Positions 7,686-15,120 of a DNA stretch of 20,875 bases are shown in pieces; within the stretch, counting starts at the first letter, position 1; each line of letters begins with the position of its first letter. This DNA is from DAOUBP01 sp034432655 (GTDB taxonomy: Bacteria > Chloroflexota > Anaerolineae > CG2-30-64-16), in the NCBI GenBank assembly GCA_034432655.1, contig DAOUBP010000013.1, positions 1-20,875 on the forward strand, in the 5' to 3' direction. The position numbers were made by a program, and so were the translations under genes. The notes under the pieces were generated by a model. It had not been told where the DNA came from, did no database searches, and saw nothing but the letters and a program-made list of their open reading frames with translations.

Positions 7686-8261
7686 ATGGCAACGCGAGTA
7701 CGTCTGTTCATCAGCGCAGGTCCTGCCGAAGAGCCGGCGCGCGAAATCCTGGGGCGCGCACTGGCCGAGCTGCCGGTCAACATCGGCTGGGTCATCAAAC
7801 GCACCCCCGACGTGGACGCCGTGCCCGAATGCCATCTGTTCGCATTGATACTGGGCGCCGATATCGTGGCGCCCGTCGGTCTGGAGCTGTGGTGGGCACG
7901 CCGCACGGGGAAACCGATCCTGGCCTACCTGTCCGCCGGCAGCCGCACGCCCGCCGGCCAGGTCTTCTGGCAAGAAAACGCCCTGCTGGACTGGAGATCT
8001 TACGGCGACCTGGCTGCACTACGGCGGGCCTTCGTGAAGGACGTCTGCCGGTTTTTGCTCTCCCACACCGAACAATACGGCGTCACCGTGGCCGAGGCGG
8101 AGACGCTGCGCGGTTTGTTGGCAGAACAGGAAAAGACTGCAGCGCCCAAAGCGCCAGGCCCAGGGCCGGCGGCACCTCAGCCTGCCGGCGCGGGGGGCGG
8201 CGGCGTGATCCTGGCTCCGGGCAAAGACGAGGTGCCCGGCGCGCGCATCATCGGCGCATAA
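7686..8261 (+). CDS. Protein of unknown function, 191 residues
   Basis: I do not recognise a confident family. The start at 7686 follows GGAGAGG at a good distance. The first ~115 residues look like a compact alpha/beta domain: a strand VRLFISAG near the start, then PAEEPAREILGRALAELP, a central hydrophobic LFALILGADIVAP, and TGKPILAYLSAG. This pattern resembles small nucleotide- or NAD-sensing folds (TIR- or DUF4062-like proteins, which begin with a strand of the form VFVSS), but I cannot confirm it. The C-terminal ~55 residues are a low-complexity Ala/Pro/Gly tail (APGPGPAAPQPAGAGGGG) that is probably disordered. It is followed 17 bases later by a TPR protein, so the two are likely co-expressed. 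Confidence 0.7.
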   Translation: MATRVRLFISAGPAEEPAREILGRALAELPVNIGWVIKRTPDVDAVPECHLFALILGADIVAPVGLELWWARRTGKPILAYLSAGSRTPAGQVFWQENALLDWRSYGDLAALRRAFVKDVCRFLLSHTEQYGVTVAEAETLRGLLAEQEKTAAPKAPGPGPAAPQPAGAGGGGVILAPGKDEVPGARIIGA

Positions 8262-8278
8262 GAGGCCTGAGACAAAAC

Positions 8279-8935
8279 ATGCCAGACACAGCCATTGATC
8301 CCACCATCGCACTCTCTTATGCGGACGAGGGCCGGGCACTGTTACGCGCCGGCCGCGACCTGGATGCGCTGAGGGCCTTTGAGCGCGCGGCATGGATGGC
8401 GCCCGACGACCCGCGCATCCAGTGGGCCCTGGCCAACACCCTCTGGCGCGTGGGCCGCGGGGCCGAGGCCGTGCCGGTCTACCAGCGGGTCATCGAACTG
8501 TTGCCCGCAGAGGCCGCCCCGCGCTGCAACCTGGCCGAGCTGCTGGCCGTTTTGGGTCGCGTGGACGATGCCCGGGTCCAGATCACAGCCGCTATCGGCC
8601 TGGCGCCCGACGATCCTCACATCCACTTCGCCGAGGCGGTCCTGCGCCTGGCGCAACAGCGGCCGGCCGCGGCCGAGGATGCTGCGCGCCGTGCCGTGGC
8701 CAGCGGCATCCTGCCCAAATTTGCCTACCTCAACCTGGGCAACAGCTTGCTGGCCCAAGGCAGATCGGCCGAAGCATTGGAGGCGTACCGGATTGCCCGG
8801 CAACACTGTATGCCGGAAGACCTGCGCACCATGCGCCAGGAGCTGGACTGGCTGGCCGCGCGCTACCCGAACCTGCCCGCCGAGACTTACCGGCAGGCGC
8901 TGGCGCTGTTCACGCCGGAATCCTATTATGGTTGA
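8279..8935 (+). CDS. TPR-repeat protein
   Basis: 218 residues made almost wholly of tetratricopeptide-type helical hairpins, for example ALSYADEGRALLRAGRDLDA, RIQWALANTLWRVGRGAEAV and FAYLNLGNSLLAQGRSAEAL, each about 34 residues apart. TPR proteins act as scaffolds for protein-protein contacts. There is no signal peptide or membrane span, so it is likely cytoplasmic. The upstream ribosome site is weak. Its stop codon overlaps the start of the next gene in ATGGTTGA (8928-8935), which suggests translational coupling with the membrane protein. The longer open frame upstream (from 7829) lies over the preceding gene in another frame and is not used. Confidence 0.82.
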   Translation: MPDTAIDPTIALSYADEGRALLRAGRDLDALRAFERAAWMAPDDPRIQWALANTLWRVGRGAEAVPVYQRVIELLPAEAAPRCNLAELLAVLGRVDDARVQITAAIGLAPDDPHIHFAEAVLRLAQQRPAAAEDAARRAVASGILPKFAYLNLGNSLLAQGRSAEALEAYRIARQHCMPEDLRTMRQELDWLAARYPNLPAETYRQALALFTPESYYG

Positions 8936-11129
8936 GCACGAATCCCAACAAGGAAAAGAGTCTGCTGGGGAATCTGAGGGCGAGGCGTCAGCCGGTCAGG
9001 TCGGCCAGCCGAGAAACCGGCTCAAGCTTCCAGTCCGGCCCGCCAGGGAATCTGGACACGCGGCTTCAGCCGGTCAACTCAGTCTTGTGAGAAGCCGGCT
9101 GAAATCTCTCGTTTCCAACTGGAAAGGCTCTTCTGACCCATACGCCTGGCTCGCCCTGCTGCTGACCATCCCCGTCATGCTCCCGCTGCTGGCGCCCGGC
9201 TATTTTCTCAAGGCCCACGACGCCCGGCACAGCATCTATTTCCTGGTTGAATTGGATCAGGTCTTGCGCGCTGGCGCGCTGTGGCCGGTGTGGGCGCCAG
9301 ATCAGGCTATCGGGTTCGGCTATCCGTTGTGGCTGGTGTACGCGCCCCTGGCCTACTTCGCGGCCGAGGCCTTCCATCTGCTGGGACTGGGCTTCACGGC
9401 CGCGGTCAAGGCCACCTGGGCCTTGGGGTTTGTGCTGGGAGCCCTGGGCGCATATCGGCTGGCCCGTCGTTGGTGGGGACCGGCAGCCGGCCTGGTCGCC
9501 AGCGTCGCTTTCACCTACGCCCCTTACCATCTGGTGCAAATCTACGTACGCGCGGCGCTGGCCGAGTTCATGGCGCTGGCCTGGCTGCCGTGGGCTGTGC
9601 TGGCACTGGCCGCGCTGTGGGAAAGCCCCAGGCCGCGGCGGGCAGCCGTCGCAGCACTCGCCTTCGCCACCCTGTTGCTGTTACACACTGTGTCCATGCT
9701 GACCTTCGTGCCCTTGTTGGCCGGGACGGCTCTGGTGTTTTGGGGGCGCGATCTCGGGGTGGGGCAAAATCGGCCGGCTCACGGGCCGGGAACGGCCCCG
9801 CGCCGTTGGCAGGCCGCAGTACTGTGGACCGCCAGCGCAGCCCTGCTGGGCATCCTGCTGGCGTCGGTTTTTCTGATTCCCATGCTGCTGGAGCGGCGTT
9901 ACATCGTCGAGGCGCAATGGGTGCATGCTACCTACAACTACCGCCAGCATTTTGTCTACCTCAGCCAGTTTTTCGACCCACGGTGGGGCTACGGATACTC
10001 GGTGCCCGGCACAGAGGACGGGATGAGCTTCCAGCTGGGGCCGCTGATCTTCCTGACCGCGCTGGTCGGTTGCGCTGCCGCCTTTCTCGGCACAGACACG
10101 AGGGAGGAGAGACCGCGCCCCCAGCCCCTCTCCTACGAGGACAGAGGGGAAGGCCCTCCTCTTTCCTTCTCAGGGAAGAAGGTCCGGTGGGCAGATGCGA
10201 TTTTCAGAGCAAAGCTCCCGGTTCCCCACCGCGCGGAAGCAGGCTTCCTGGCTCTTGCCAGCGCCGTGGCACTCTTTCTGATGACGCCGGCCTCGGCGGT
10301 ATTGTGGGACACGTTGCCCCTGATCGCGCTGGTGCAGTTCCCATGGCGGCTGCTGGCAGTGGAGGCCTTCACCCTGGCGCTGCTGGCCGGGGCGGGGGCG
10401 GCATGGCTGGTGCGCCGCCTACTTGCATTCGTCCCCAGCAATGCCCGTCTTGAAAATGCTTCCCCTGGTAATGGCGACTTCAGTCACCCCGGGCCACGCC
10501 GAACGGCTGAAGCCGTTACTACGAAGGCCGTTGCTGCGCAGGCTTTCATCGGCCCTGGTGCAGCCCTTGCTGTGCTGCTGGCCCTGGGGATCATGCTGGC
10601 CAGCTTTCCTTACACCCAACCCCAACTCGTGCCGGTGCGGCCGCAAGATGAAAGCCCGCAGGCCGTCATCGAGTTCGAGCTGGAGTTCAAAGACATGCGT
10701 GGCATGACTGCGTGGTCGGAACGCCTGCCTTTGGACACAGACTCACCTTTGATCGCGCAATATCTGGCGGGCGAGCCGTTACGACGGGCCACGCTGATCG
10801 CCGGCCAGGGGGAGATCCTGACCCAGGAGGCCGGCGCGCTGAGCACGCGCGTTGCGCTGCGGGCCGCCGAACCTGTACGCCTGTTGTTCTACACGTATTA
10901 CTTCCCCGGCTGGCGCGCCACCTTGAACGGAGAGCCGATCGAGATCACCTACCTCCCGCCCAACGGGTTGATCGTCCTCGACGTGCCGGCCGGCGAACAC
11001 GAGGTCGTGCTGCGCTTCGGTCCCACGCCGGTACGACGCCTGGCAGTAGCCGTCTCTCTGGCTGCCTTGGCGGTCGTCGCAGGCCTGGCGCTGTTCAATT
11101 TGCGGCCGCGGCGCGGCGAATTTGCCTAG
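8928..11129 (+). CDS. Multi-span membrane protein, PTPS-related / GT-C-like, third family member
   Basis: 733 residues with many membrane spans and an outer C-terminal domain, paralogous to the 2166-4247 gene across the whole length (FLKAHDARHSIYFL here versus FWGAHDARHDVYFI there; shared YYDPTQ/NYRQHFVYF-type segment before FDP-WG-GYS). It starts at an ATG overlapping the TPR stop. Three parts look foreign to the family: an N-terminal hydrophilic extension made of two 26-residue repeats (residues ~14-66), a polar ~35-residue segment near residues 390-425, and a palindromic element at residues ~512-533. The first true membrane span begins only around residue 72. The C-terminus has FYTYYFPGWRATLNGEPIEI, typical of the family. 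Likely role is transfer or handling of a lipid-linked glycan at the outer face, but this is inference. Confidence 0.76.
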   Translation: MVEHESQQGKESAGESEGEASAGQVGQPRNRLKLPVRPARESGHAASAGQLSLVRSRLKSLVSNWKGSSDPYAWLALLLTIPVMLPLLAPGYFLKAHDARHSIYFLVELDQVLRAGALWPVWAPDQAIGFGYPLWLVYAPLAYFAAEAFHLLGLGFTAAVKATWALGFVLGALGAYRLARRWWGPAAGLVASVAFTYAPYHLVQIYVRAALAEFMALAWLPWAVLALAALWESPRPRRAAVAALAFATLLLLHTVSMLTFVPLLAGTALVFWGRDLGVGQNRPAHGPGTAPRRWQAAVLWTASAALLGILLASVFLIPMLLERRYIVEAQWVHATYNYRQHFVYLSQFFDPRWGYGYSVPGTEDGMSFQLGPLIFLTALVGCAAAFLGTDTREERPRPQPLSYEDRGEGPPLSFSGKKVRWADAIFRAKLPVPHRAEAGFLALASAVALFLMTPASAVLWDTLPLIALVQFPWRLLAVEAFTLALLAGAGAAWLVRRLLAFVPSNARLENASPGNGDFSHPGPRRTAEAVTTKAVAAQAFIGPGAALAVLLALGIMLASFPYTQPQLVPVRPQDESPQAVIEFELEFKDMRGMTAWSERLPLDTDSPLIAQYLAGEPLRRATLIAGQGEILTQEAGALSTRVALRAAEPVRLLFYTYYFPGWRATLNGEPIEITYLPPNGLIVLDVPAGEHEVVLRFGPTPVRRLAVAVSLAALAVVAGLALFNLRPRRGEFA
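8968..9123. repeat. 78-base tandem repeat encoding a 26-residue unit (element D)
   Basis: Two copies begin at gggaatctg (8968 and 9046), period 78 bases. The translated units align as ESEGEASAGQ...RNRLK..V and ESGHAASAGQ...RSRLK..V. Each copy has internal inverted arms; in copy 2 they are perfect (ttcagccgg at 9065-9073 and ccggctgaa at 9095-9103). The unit is thus a palindromic element duplicated and kept in frame at the protein's N-terminus. Confidence 0.7.
10095..10204. repeat. Hairpin-bearing in-frame insert (element E)
   Basis: The stretch contains an inverted repeat, cccctct (10125-10131) against agagggg (10143-10149) with additional cct/agg pairing. It encodes a charged, Pro-rich segment (EERPRPQPLSYEDRGEG and onward) between membrane spans, where the paralogue has no such length. 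Boundaries are approximate. Confidence 0.45.
10461..10526. repeat. Palindromic element inserted in frame, same family as element A (element B)
   Basis: The right end aacggctgaagccgttac followed by tacgaag matches the element at 5571-5633. The left end (ggtaatggcgacttcag) is a more diverged copy of the other arm. It is read as NGDFSHPGPRRTAEAVTTK, matching the peptide from element A in position and frame. Confidence 0.72.
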
Positions 11130-11158
11130 ACCGAGATTTGATGTTACGATTTTTGTGT

Positions 11159-12271
11159 ATGAGCCAGTCTGACATACCGCATATACCTTACGGACGTCAG
11201 CGCGTATGTCGCCACTGCGGCACACGCGTTGCTCAAAAAGCGCAGACCTGTTTCTTTTGCGGCGCGCCGCTAGATAGTGCCCCGCGGCGCCGTATCAATT
11301 TGCCTTGGGCCGATCTCTTGTTGTTTGCCGTGATCGGCGCGGTGTTGGCGTTCTGGTGGTTGCGCGCACCGGAAGCACCCGAAACCTGGCAGGCCGCCCA
11401 GCAGCAGCGTCAGCCGCGCAGCACCGAAGCACCTTTGATCGCCATGCTCTCAGAGGAGCTTCCTCCCACGGCTACCCCACAGCCGACGCCGCTACCGCCC
11501 ACCGCCACACCGCAGCCAACGCCCACCGAGACCCCCGGCCCCGTGCGACATAAAGTCGTCGCTGGCGACACGGTGGCGGCCATCGCCGCAAAGTACGGCT
11601 CGACCATCAAGGACATCATCGAGGCCAACAGCCTGAGCGCAGACGGCCGGCTCAGCATCGGCCAGGAGCTGATCATCCCGGTAGCCGGGCCATCGGGCGG
11701 TCCGGGCCCTACCCCCACACCGGCGGGGGGCGCGCTTATGTACATCGTTAAGTCAGGAGACACCATCAGCGGCATCGCGGAACGCTACGGCTCTCGCATC
11801 GAGTGGATCCTGACAGCTAACAAATTGAACCCCGCAGACTTCTTGCGGGTAGGCCAGGCGCTGCTGGTGCCTCTGGCACCCATCACCCCTACCCCGACAC
11901 CCACCATCCCTGTGACGCCCCAAACCCCTACCCCCACCCCAGAACCGACGCTGGCCGCGCCCGTCCTGCTCAGCCCGGCCGACGGCAGCGTGATATCCGG
12001 CCAGAACGAGGTGGTGCTTACCTGGATGGCGGTGGGGACGCTGAAGGCCGATGAGTGGTACGTGGTGATGTTATTCGCCGGCGACAACCCACGGCCGACC
12101 GCAACGTGGTGGACAAAGGCCACCGCATGGCGCTTGCCGGCCGAGCTGCGGGGCACCTCCCGGGCCGGGGTTGATTTCACCTGGCGGGTACAGGTGCGCC
12201 AGGGCTCTCCCGACCAGCCCGGCCCGGCGGTCAGCCCCAGCAGCAGCGAACGCCGCTTCACCTGGCGATGA
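11159..12271 (+). CDS. Zinc-ribbon, membrane-anchored protein with two LysM domains
   Basis: About 370 residues. The N-terminus has a zinc-ribbon pair, CRHCG and CFFCG, then one membrane span (LLLFAVIGAVLAFWWL). A Thr/Pro-rich linker follows (repeated PTATPQPTP), then LysM 1 (HKVVAGDTVAAIAAKYGS ... LSIGQELIIPVA), a second Pro/Thr linker, LysM 2 (YIVKSGDTISGIAERYGS ... LRVGQALLVPLA), another PTPTP linker, and a C-terminal beta-sandwich-like domain (PVLLSPADGSVISG ... FTWRVQVRQG). LysM domains bind N-acetylglucosamine-containing glycans such as peptidoglycan, so the protein probably spans from cytoplasm to cell wall. The start is uncertain: 11159 or 11141, neither with a good ribosome site. Its last 14 bases overlap the 3' end of the convergent methyltransferase gene. 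Confidence 0.85.
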   Translation: MSQSDIPHIPYGRQRVCRHCGTRVAQKAQTCFFCGAPLDSAPRRRINLPWADLLLFAVIGAVLAFWWLRAPEAPETWQAAQQQRQPRSTEAPLIAMLSEELPPTATPQPTPLPPTATPQPTPTETPGPVRHKVVAGDTVAAIAAKYGSTIKDIIEANSLSADGRLSIGQELIIPVAGPSGGPGPTPTPAGGALMYIVKSGDTISGIAERYGSRIEWILTANKLNPADFLRVGQALLVPLAPITPTPTPTIPVTPQTPTPTPEPTLAAPVLLSPADGSVISGQNEVVLTWMAVGTLKADEWYVVMLFAGDNPRPTATWWTKATAWRLPAELRGTSRAGVDFTWRVQVRQGSPDQPGPAVSPSSSERRFTWR

Positions 12272-13007
12272 GCACAGCGTACAGGTTCAAATTGCCTTCG
12301 TGGCCGTCAGCGTAGTGGGTCTCACTGATCTCCAGGCCCGCTTTTGACGCCAACACGTGCAGCCCTTCCAGGTCTATGAACGCGCAATAGCGATGGCCCG
12401 CCGCGCCCTCGCCCCACGCCACCAGGTAATCCCCCGGTTCCAGGTCGGCAGCCCGCAGGCCAACCGTCTCCCAGGGCAACACGCGACGTCTCAGCCGTGG
12501 CGACGTCATAAACTGCCAGGTAGAAACGATCAAACGGCCGGCCGGCGCGAGCAGCGAACGGCAGCCAGCCAGGAACCGGACCCGATTGGCCGCGCCGGGG
12601 ATGTGGTGCAGCACGGCCAGACAGGCAATAGCGTCAGGACGCCAGCGGTCCTCTGCCGCACCGGAGGCAGCCAGCTGCTGCGGCCAGTGCGCGTCCATCA
12701 GGTCGGCCAACAGGAACCGGGCGCGCAAAGTAGGATAACCCGCTGCGGCCTGGGCTGCCTCTGCCAGCAGGCCGGCGCTGTTGTCAACCCCCAGGTAATC
12801 GCCCGACCAACCGTGGGCAGCCAGAAAACGCAGCAGGCGCCCGTTGCCGCAGCCCAGGTCCAACACGTTGGCAGCAGAGCGCAAGTGAGGTAAAATAAGC
12901 GCGAAACCGGGGGGCCAGCTGCGCCGGGTGCGCGCAAAAGGATCGGCGAACCTGGCATAGAACTCCCGGTTGAGAGCACGCAGCATGTCGCAGATTTTGT
13001 CGTCCAT
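12258..13007 (-). CDS. SAM-dependent methyltransferase, Trm9/ALKBH8-like (putative tRNA wobble-uridine methyltransferase)
   Basis: 249 residues, class I SAM-methyltransferase. Motif I is VLDLGCGNGRLLRFLAAHG, followed by YLGVDNS (acidic motif II), DAIACLAVLHHIP (motif IV region) and LAPAGRLIVSTWQF (motif V/VI). The start FYARFADPFARTRRSWPPGF and the tail DYLVAWG, HRYCAFIDLEGLHVLASKAGLEI resemble Trm9 and the ALKBH8 methyltransferase domain, which methylate 5-carboxymethyl-uridine at tRNA position 34. The family assignment is from memory of the pattern and could be a generic methyltransferase. The neighbour, in divergent orientation, is Elp3, which makes the precursor side chain; this context is the best support. 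Candidate starts are 13007 and 12986; both overlap candidate starts of elp3. No ribosome site is visible at either. Confidence 0.72.
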   Translation of the reverse strand: MDDKICDMLRALNREFYARFADPFARTRRSWPPGFALILPHLRSAANVLDLGCGNGRLLRFLAAHGWSGDYLGVDNSAGLLAEAAQAAAGYPTLRARFLLADLMDAHWPQQLAASGAAEDRWRPDAIACLAVLHHIPGAANRVRFLAGCRSLLAPAGRLIVSTWQFMTSPRLRRRVLPWETVGLRAADLEPGDYLVAWGEGAAGHRYCAFIDLEGLHVLASKAGLEISETHYADGHEGNLNLYAVLIAR

Positions 13008-14781
13008 GGCAGCAGAAACCCGGCAGCCAAGTCCTGATCGCACCCAGGCCACCTCGCGACGTCGCACATGGCGCCCGCGGGGCAGCAACTTCGACGTGCA
13101 CCGCTATCGCGCCCAGCTGCTGGCGATCTTCCAGGCAGTGCGCGCCGCGCCGGACTGGGATGCCGACTCCCTGCCGCGCATCTTAGCACAGCACCCCCGT
13201 GGAGACAAGCCGACAACCGCAGGCGAGGAGAACGGCTTCTTCTCCAAGATCGAGCTGGTGGCCGCTTACAAACAACTGACAGCCGCCGGCGAACTGCCTT
13301 TCGAGCGCCATGTGCTGCGCCGACTGCAGATGAAGCCGGTCCGTACTGCATCGGGCGTAGCACCTGTCACGGTATTGACCCGCCCTGCGGGCTGCCCGGG
13401 CCGCTGCATCTTCTGCCCAGACGCCGCAGGGATGCCCAAGAGCTATCTCCCCGACGAGCCCGGCGCCCGCCGGGCGGCCCAGTGTGGGTTCGACCCCTAC
13501 CTGCAAGTGCGTACCCGCCTGGCGACCTTCCACGCCATGGGCCACACGGCGGACAAAGTGGAACTGCTGATCCTGGGCGGCACCTGGAGCGCCTACCCGA
13601 AGCAGTACCGGGAGTGGTTCGTCCAGCGCTGCTTCGATGCCATGAACGAACCACCCTCTGCGGAACCAACGCCGCAGCGAGAAGCTCCGGCTGACGAAGA
13701 CGGACACCATACCCTGGTGCGGGAGACCCTGGCCGAAGCCCAGGCCCGCAACGAAACTGCGCCACACCGCAACGTGGGACTGGTGATCGAGACCCGGCCG
13801 GACTGGGTCACGCCCGACGAAATCGCCCACCTGCGCTGGTTAGGGGTGACCAAGATCCAGCTCGGCGTGCAAAGCCTGGACGACCACATCCTGGCGCTTA
13901 ACCAACGCGGACACGACGTAGAGGCCGTGCGCCGGGCGGTGCGGATGCTGCGCGCGGCCGGTTTCAAGCTCCATCTGCACTGGATGCCCAACCTGTTCGG
14001 CGCGACGCCCGACTCTGATCGCGCCGACTTTGCCCGCTTGTGGGACGACCCGGCCCTGCGGCCCGACGAGTTGAAGATCTACCCGTGCTCGATCATCGCC
14101 GGCACTGAGCTCTACCGTCTGTGGCAAGAAGGCCGCTATCGGCCTTACACCGATGAAGAGCTGATCGCGCTGGTCGCCGACTGCAAGGCCACCATCCCGC
14201 CCTACTGCCGGGTCAACCGCGTCTTCCGTGACATCCCGGCCGACGACATCGTGGCCGGCAGCAAACGCTCGAACCTGCGCCAGTTGGCCCAGGAGCACCT
14301 GGCCGCCACAGGCCGGCGCTGCGGATGCATCCGCTGCCGCGAGGTGCGGGGCGCGGCGGTGAACGAAAGCGGCCTGCACCCGGTCCGCCACGTTTACAGC
14401 ACCGACACCACCGAAGAACGTTTTCTGAGCTTCGAGACCGACACGGGTCGGCTGGCCGGCTTTCTGCGCCTCTCCCTGCCGCGTAACGTGCGTGCGCCGG
14501 CCGCCGAGACGGCGGCCGTGTGGGCGGCCTTGCCCGAGATCGCCGGCGCGGCCATGATCCGGGAGGTACATGTCTACGGCCCGGCGTTGGGCATCGGCAC
14601 CGAAAGCGCCGGCGAGGCCCAACACCTGGGCTTGGGCCGGCGGCTGATCGCCCAGGCGCGCACGGAGGCCAGGGAAGCCGGCTTCGACCGGCTGGCCGTC
14701 ATCTCGGCTGTGGGCACGCGGCGCTACTACGAGGGCCTGGGATTCCAACGCAACCGGCGCTATATGATCGCGGAACTGTAA
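13006..14781 (+). CDS. elp3: Elp3-family radical SAM / GNAT enzyme (tRNA U34 carboxymethylation)
   Basis: 591 residues. In the family, the enzyme builds the cm5-type side chain on tRNA wobble uridine from acetyl-CoA by radical chemistry. The radical SAM cluster motif is C130-x3-C134-x2-C137 in RPAGCPGRCIFCPDA. Other Elp3 blocks are GGTWSAYPKQYREWF, IETRPDW, GVQSLDDHILALNQRGH, MPNLFGATPDSD, ELKIYPC and RVNRVFRDIPADDI. The C-terminal GNAT domain has REVHVYGPALGIG, QHLGLGRRLIAQA and AVGTRRYYEGLGF. A hydrophilic insert lies before the SAM helix repeat (about residues 222-245, EPTPQREAPADEDG). Elp3 acts alone in archaea and bacteria, without the other Elongator subunits. Starts at 13006 and 12985 are both possible; conserved sequence begins only near 13080. 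It is divergent from, and overlapping at its start with, the Trm9-like gene. Confidence 0.93.
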   Translation: MAAETRQPSPDRTQATSRRRTWRPRGSNFDVHRYRAQLLAIFQAVRAAPDWDADSLPRILAQHPRGDKPTTAGEENGFFSKIELVAAYKQLTAAGELPFERHVLRRLQMKPVRTASGVAPVTVLTRPAGCPGRCIFCPDAAGMPKSYLPDEPGARRAAQCGFDPYLQVRTRLATFHAMGHTADKVELLILGGTWSAYPKQYREWFVQRCFDAMNEPPSAEPTPQREAPADEDGHHTLVRETLAEAQARNETAPHRNVGLVIETRPDWVTPDEIAHLRWLGVTKIQLGVQSLDDHILALNQRGHDVEAVRRAVRMLRAAGFKLHLHWMPNLFGATPDSDRADFARLWDDPALRPDELKIYPCSIIAGTELYRLWQEGRYRPYTDEELIALVADCKATIPPYCRVNRVFRDIPADDIVAGSKRSNLRQLAQEHLAATGRRCGCIRCREVRGAAVNESGLHPVRHVYSTDTTEERFLSFETDTGRLAGFLRLSLPRNVRAPAAETAAVWAALPEIAGAAMIREVHVYGPALGIGTESAGEAQHLGLGRRLIAQARTEAREAGFDRLAVISAVGTRRYYEGLGFQRNRRYMIAEL

Positions 14782-14782
14782 T

Positions 14783-14810
14783 TTGGTTTCCAGATGCTCT
14801 GTGCTATACT
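14783..14810 (+). promoter_or_regulatory. Extended -10 promoter of the YtxH-selenoprotein operon
   Basis: TTGGTT (14783-14788), a 16-base spacer, then TGC-TATACT with the -10 at 14805-14810 and an extended TGn at 14802-14804. It lies immediately after the elp3 stop and would start transcription near 14817, just before a leader hairpin. Confidence 0.6.
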
Positions 14811-14828
14811 TGTGCTTGTCTCGTTACC

Positions 14829-14853
14829 GGGTCAAGGGCGCGTCTCTTGACCC
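14829..14853 (+). promoter_or_regulatory. Leader hairpin upstream of the YtxH-like gene
   Basis: gggtcaag (14829-14836) and cttgaccc (14846-14853) form a perfect 8-base stem with a 9-base loop. It sits 12 bases before the AAGGAGG ribosome site. No T-run follows, so it is not a classic attenuator. It may stabilise the 5' end of the mRNA. Confidence 0.45.
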
Positions 14854-14874
14854 CAGCCAGCAAGGAGGAAAACC

Positions 14875-15096
14875 ATGGGCTTTTTACGTTTCCTGGTCGG
14901 TTTGATTGTGGGCGCGCTGGTCGGCGCTGTGCTGGCGCTGCTGCTGACCCCACAATCGGGTGAGGAGCTTCAGCGCCTCTTGCAGGAGCGCGCCGAACAA
15001 ATCATCGAAGAGGGCCGGCGGGCGGCCGCTGAACGCCGGGCCGAGCTAGAAGCGCAATTCGCGCAGGCCAAACGGCCGCCGCATAAGAGCACATAG
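14875..15096 (+). CDS. YtxH-like small membrane protein
   Basis: 73 residues: a Gly-rich membrane span (FLVGLIVGALVGAVLALLLTP, about residues 6-26) followed by a charged amphipathic helix (EELQRLLQERAEQIIEEGRR and onward). This is the layout of YtxH-domain proteins, small envelope or stress-associated proteins of unclear function. The start is firm: AAGGAGG lies 7 bases before the ATG. It opens an apparent operon and is followed 24 bases later by the selenoprotein gene. Confidence 0.8.
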   Translation: MGFLRFLVGLIVGALVGAVLALLLTPQSGEELQRLLQERAEQIIEEGRRAAAERRAELEAQFAQAKRPPHKST

Positions 15097-15120
15097 GCCT
15101 GCGACGCCTCGAGGAAGGAC

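Noticed and set aside
8379..8927. Membrane-protein gene starting upstream at 8379
   Set aside because: That part lies over the TPR gene in another frame and is Trp/Arg-rich nonsense; the ATG at 8928 overlapping the TPR stop is the natural start.
10712..11140. LysM gene extending upstream to 10712
   Set aside because: The extension overlaps the end of the membrane-protein gene in another frame and lacks recognisable sequence; the zinc ribbon begins just after 11159.
13840..14748. 302-codon minus-strand open frame opposite elp3
   Set aside because: Shadow of elp3, whose motifs are unambiguous.
14829..14853. Rho-independent terminator of elp3
   Set aside because: No T-run after the stem, and it lies downstream of a good promoter and directly before a strong ribosome site, so a leader structure fits better.
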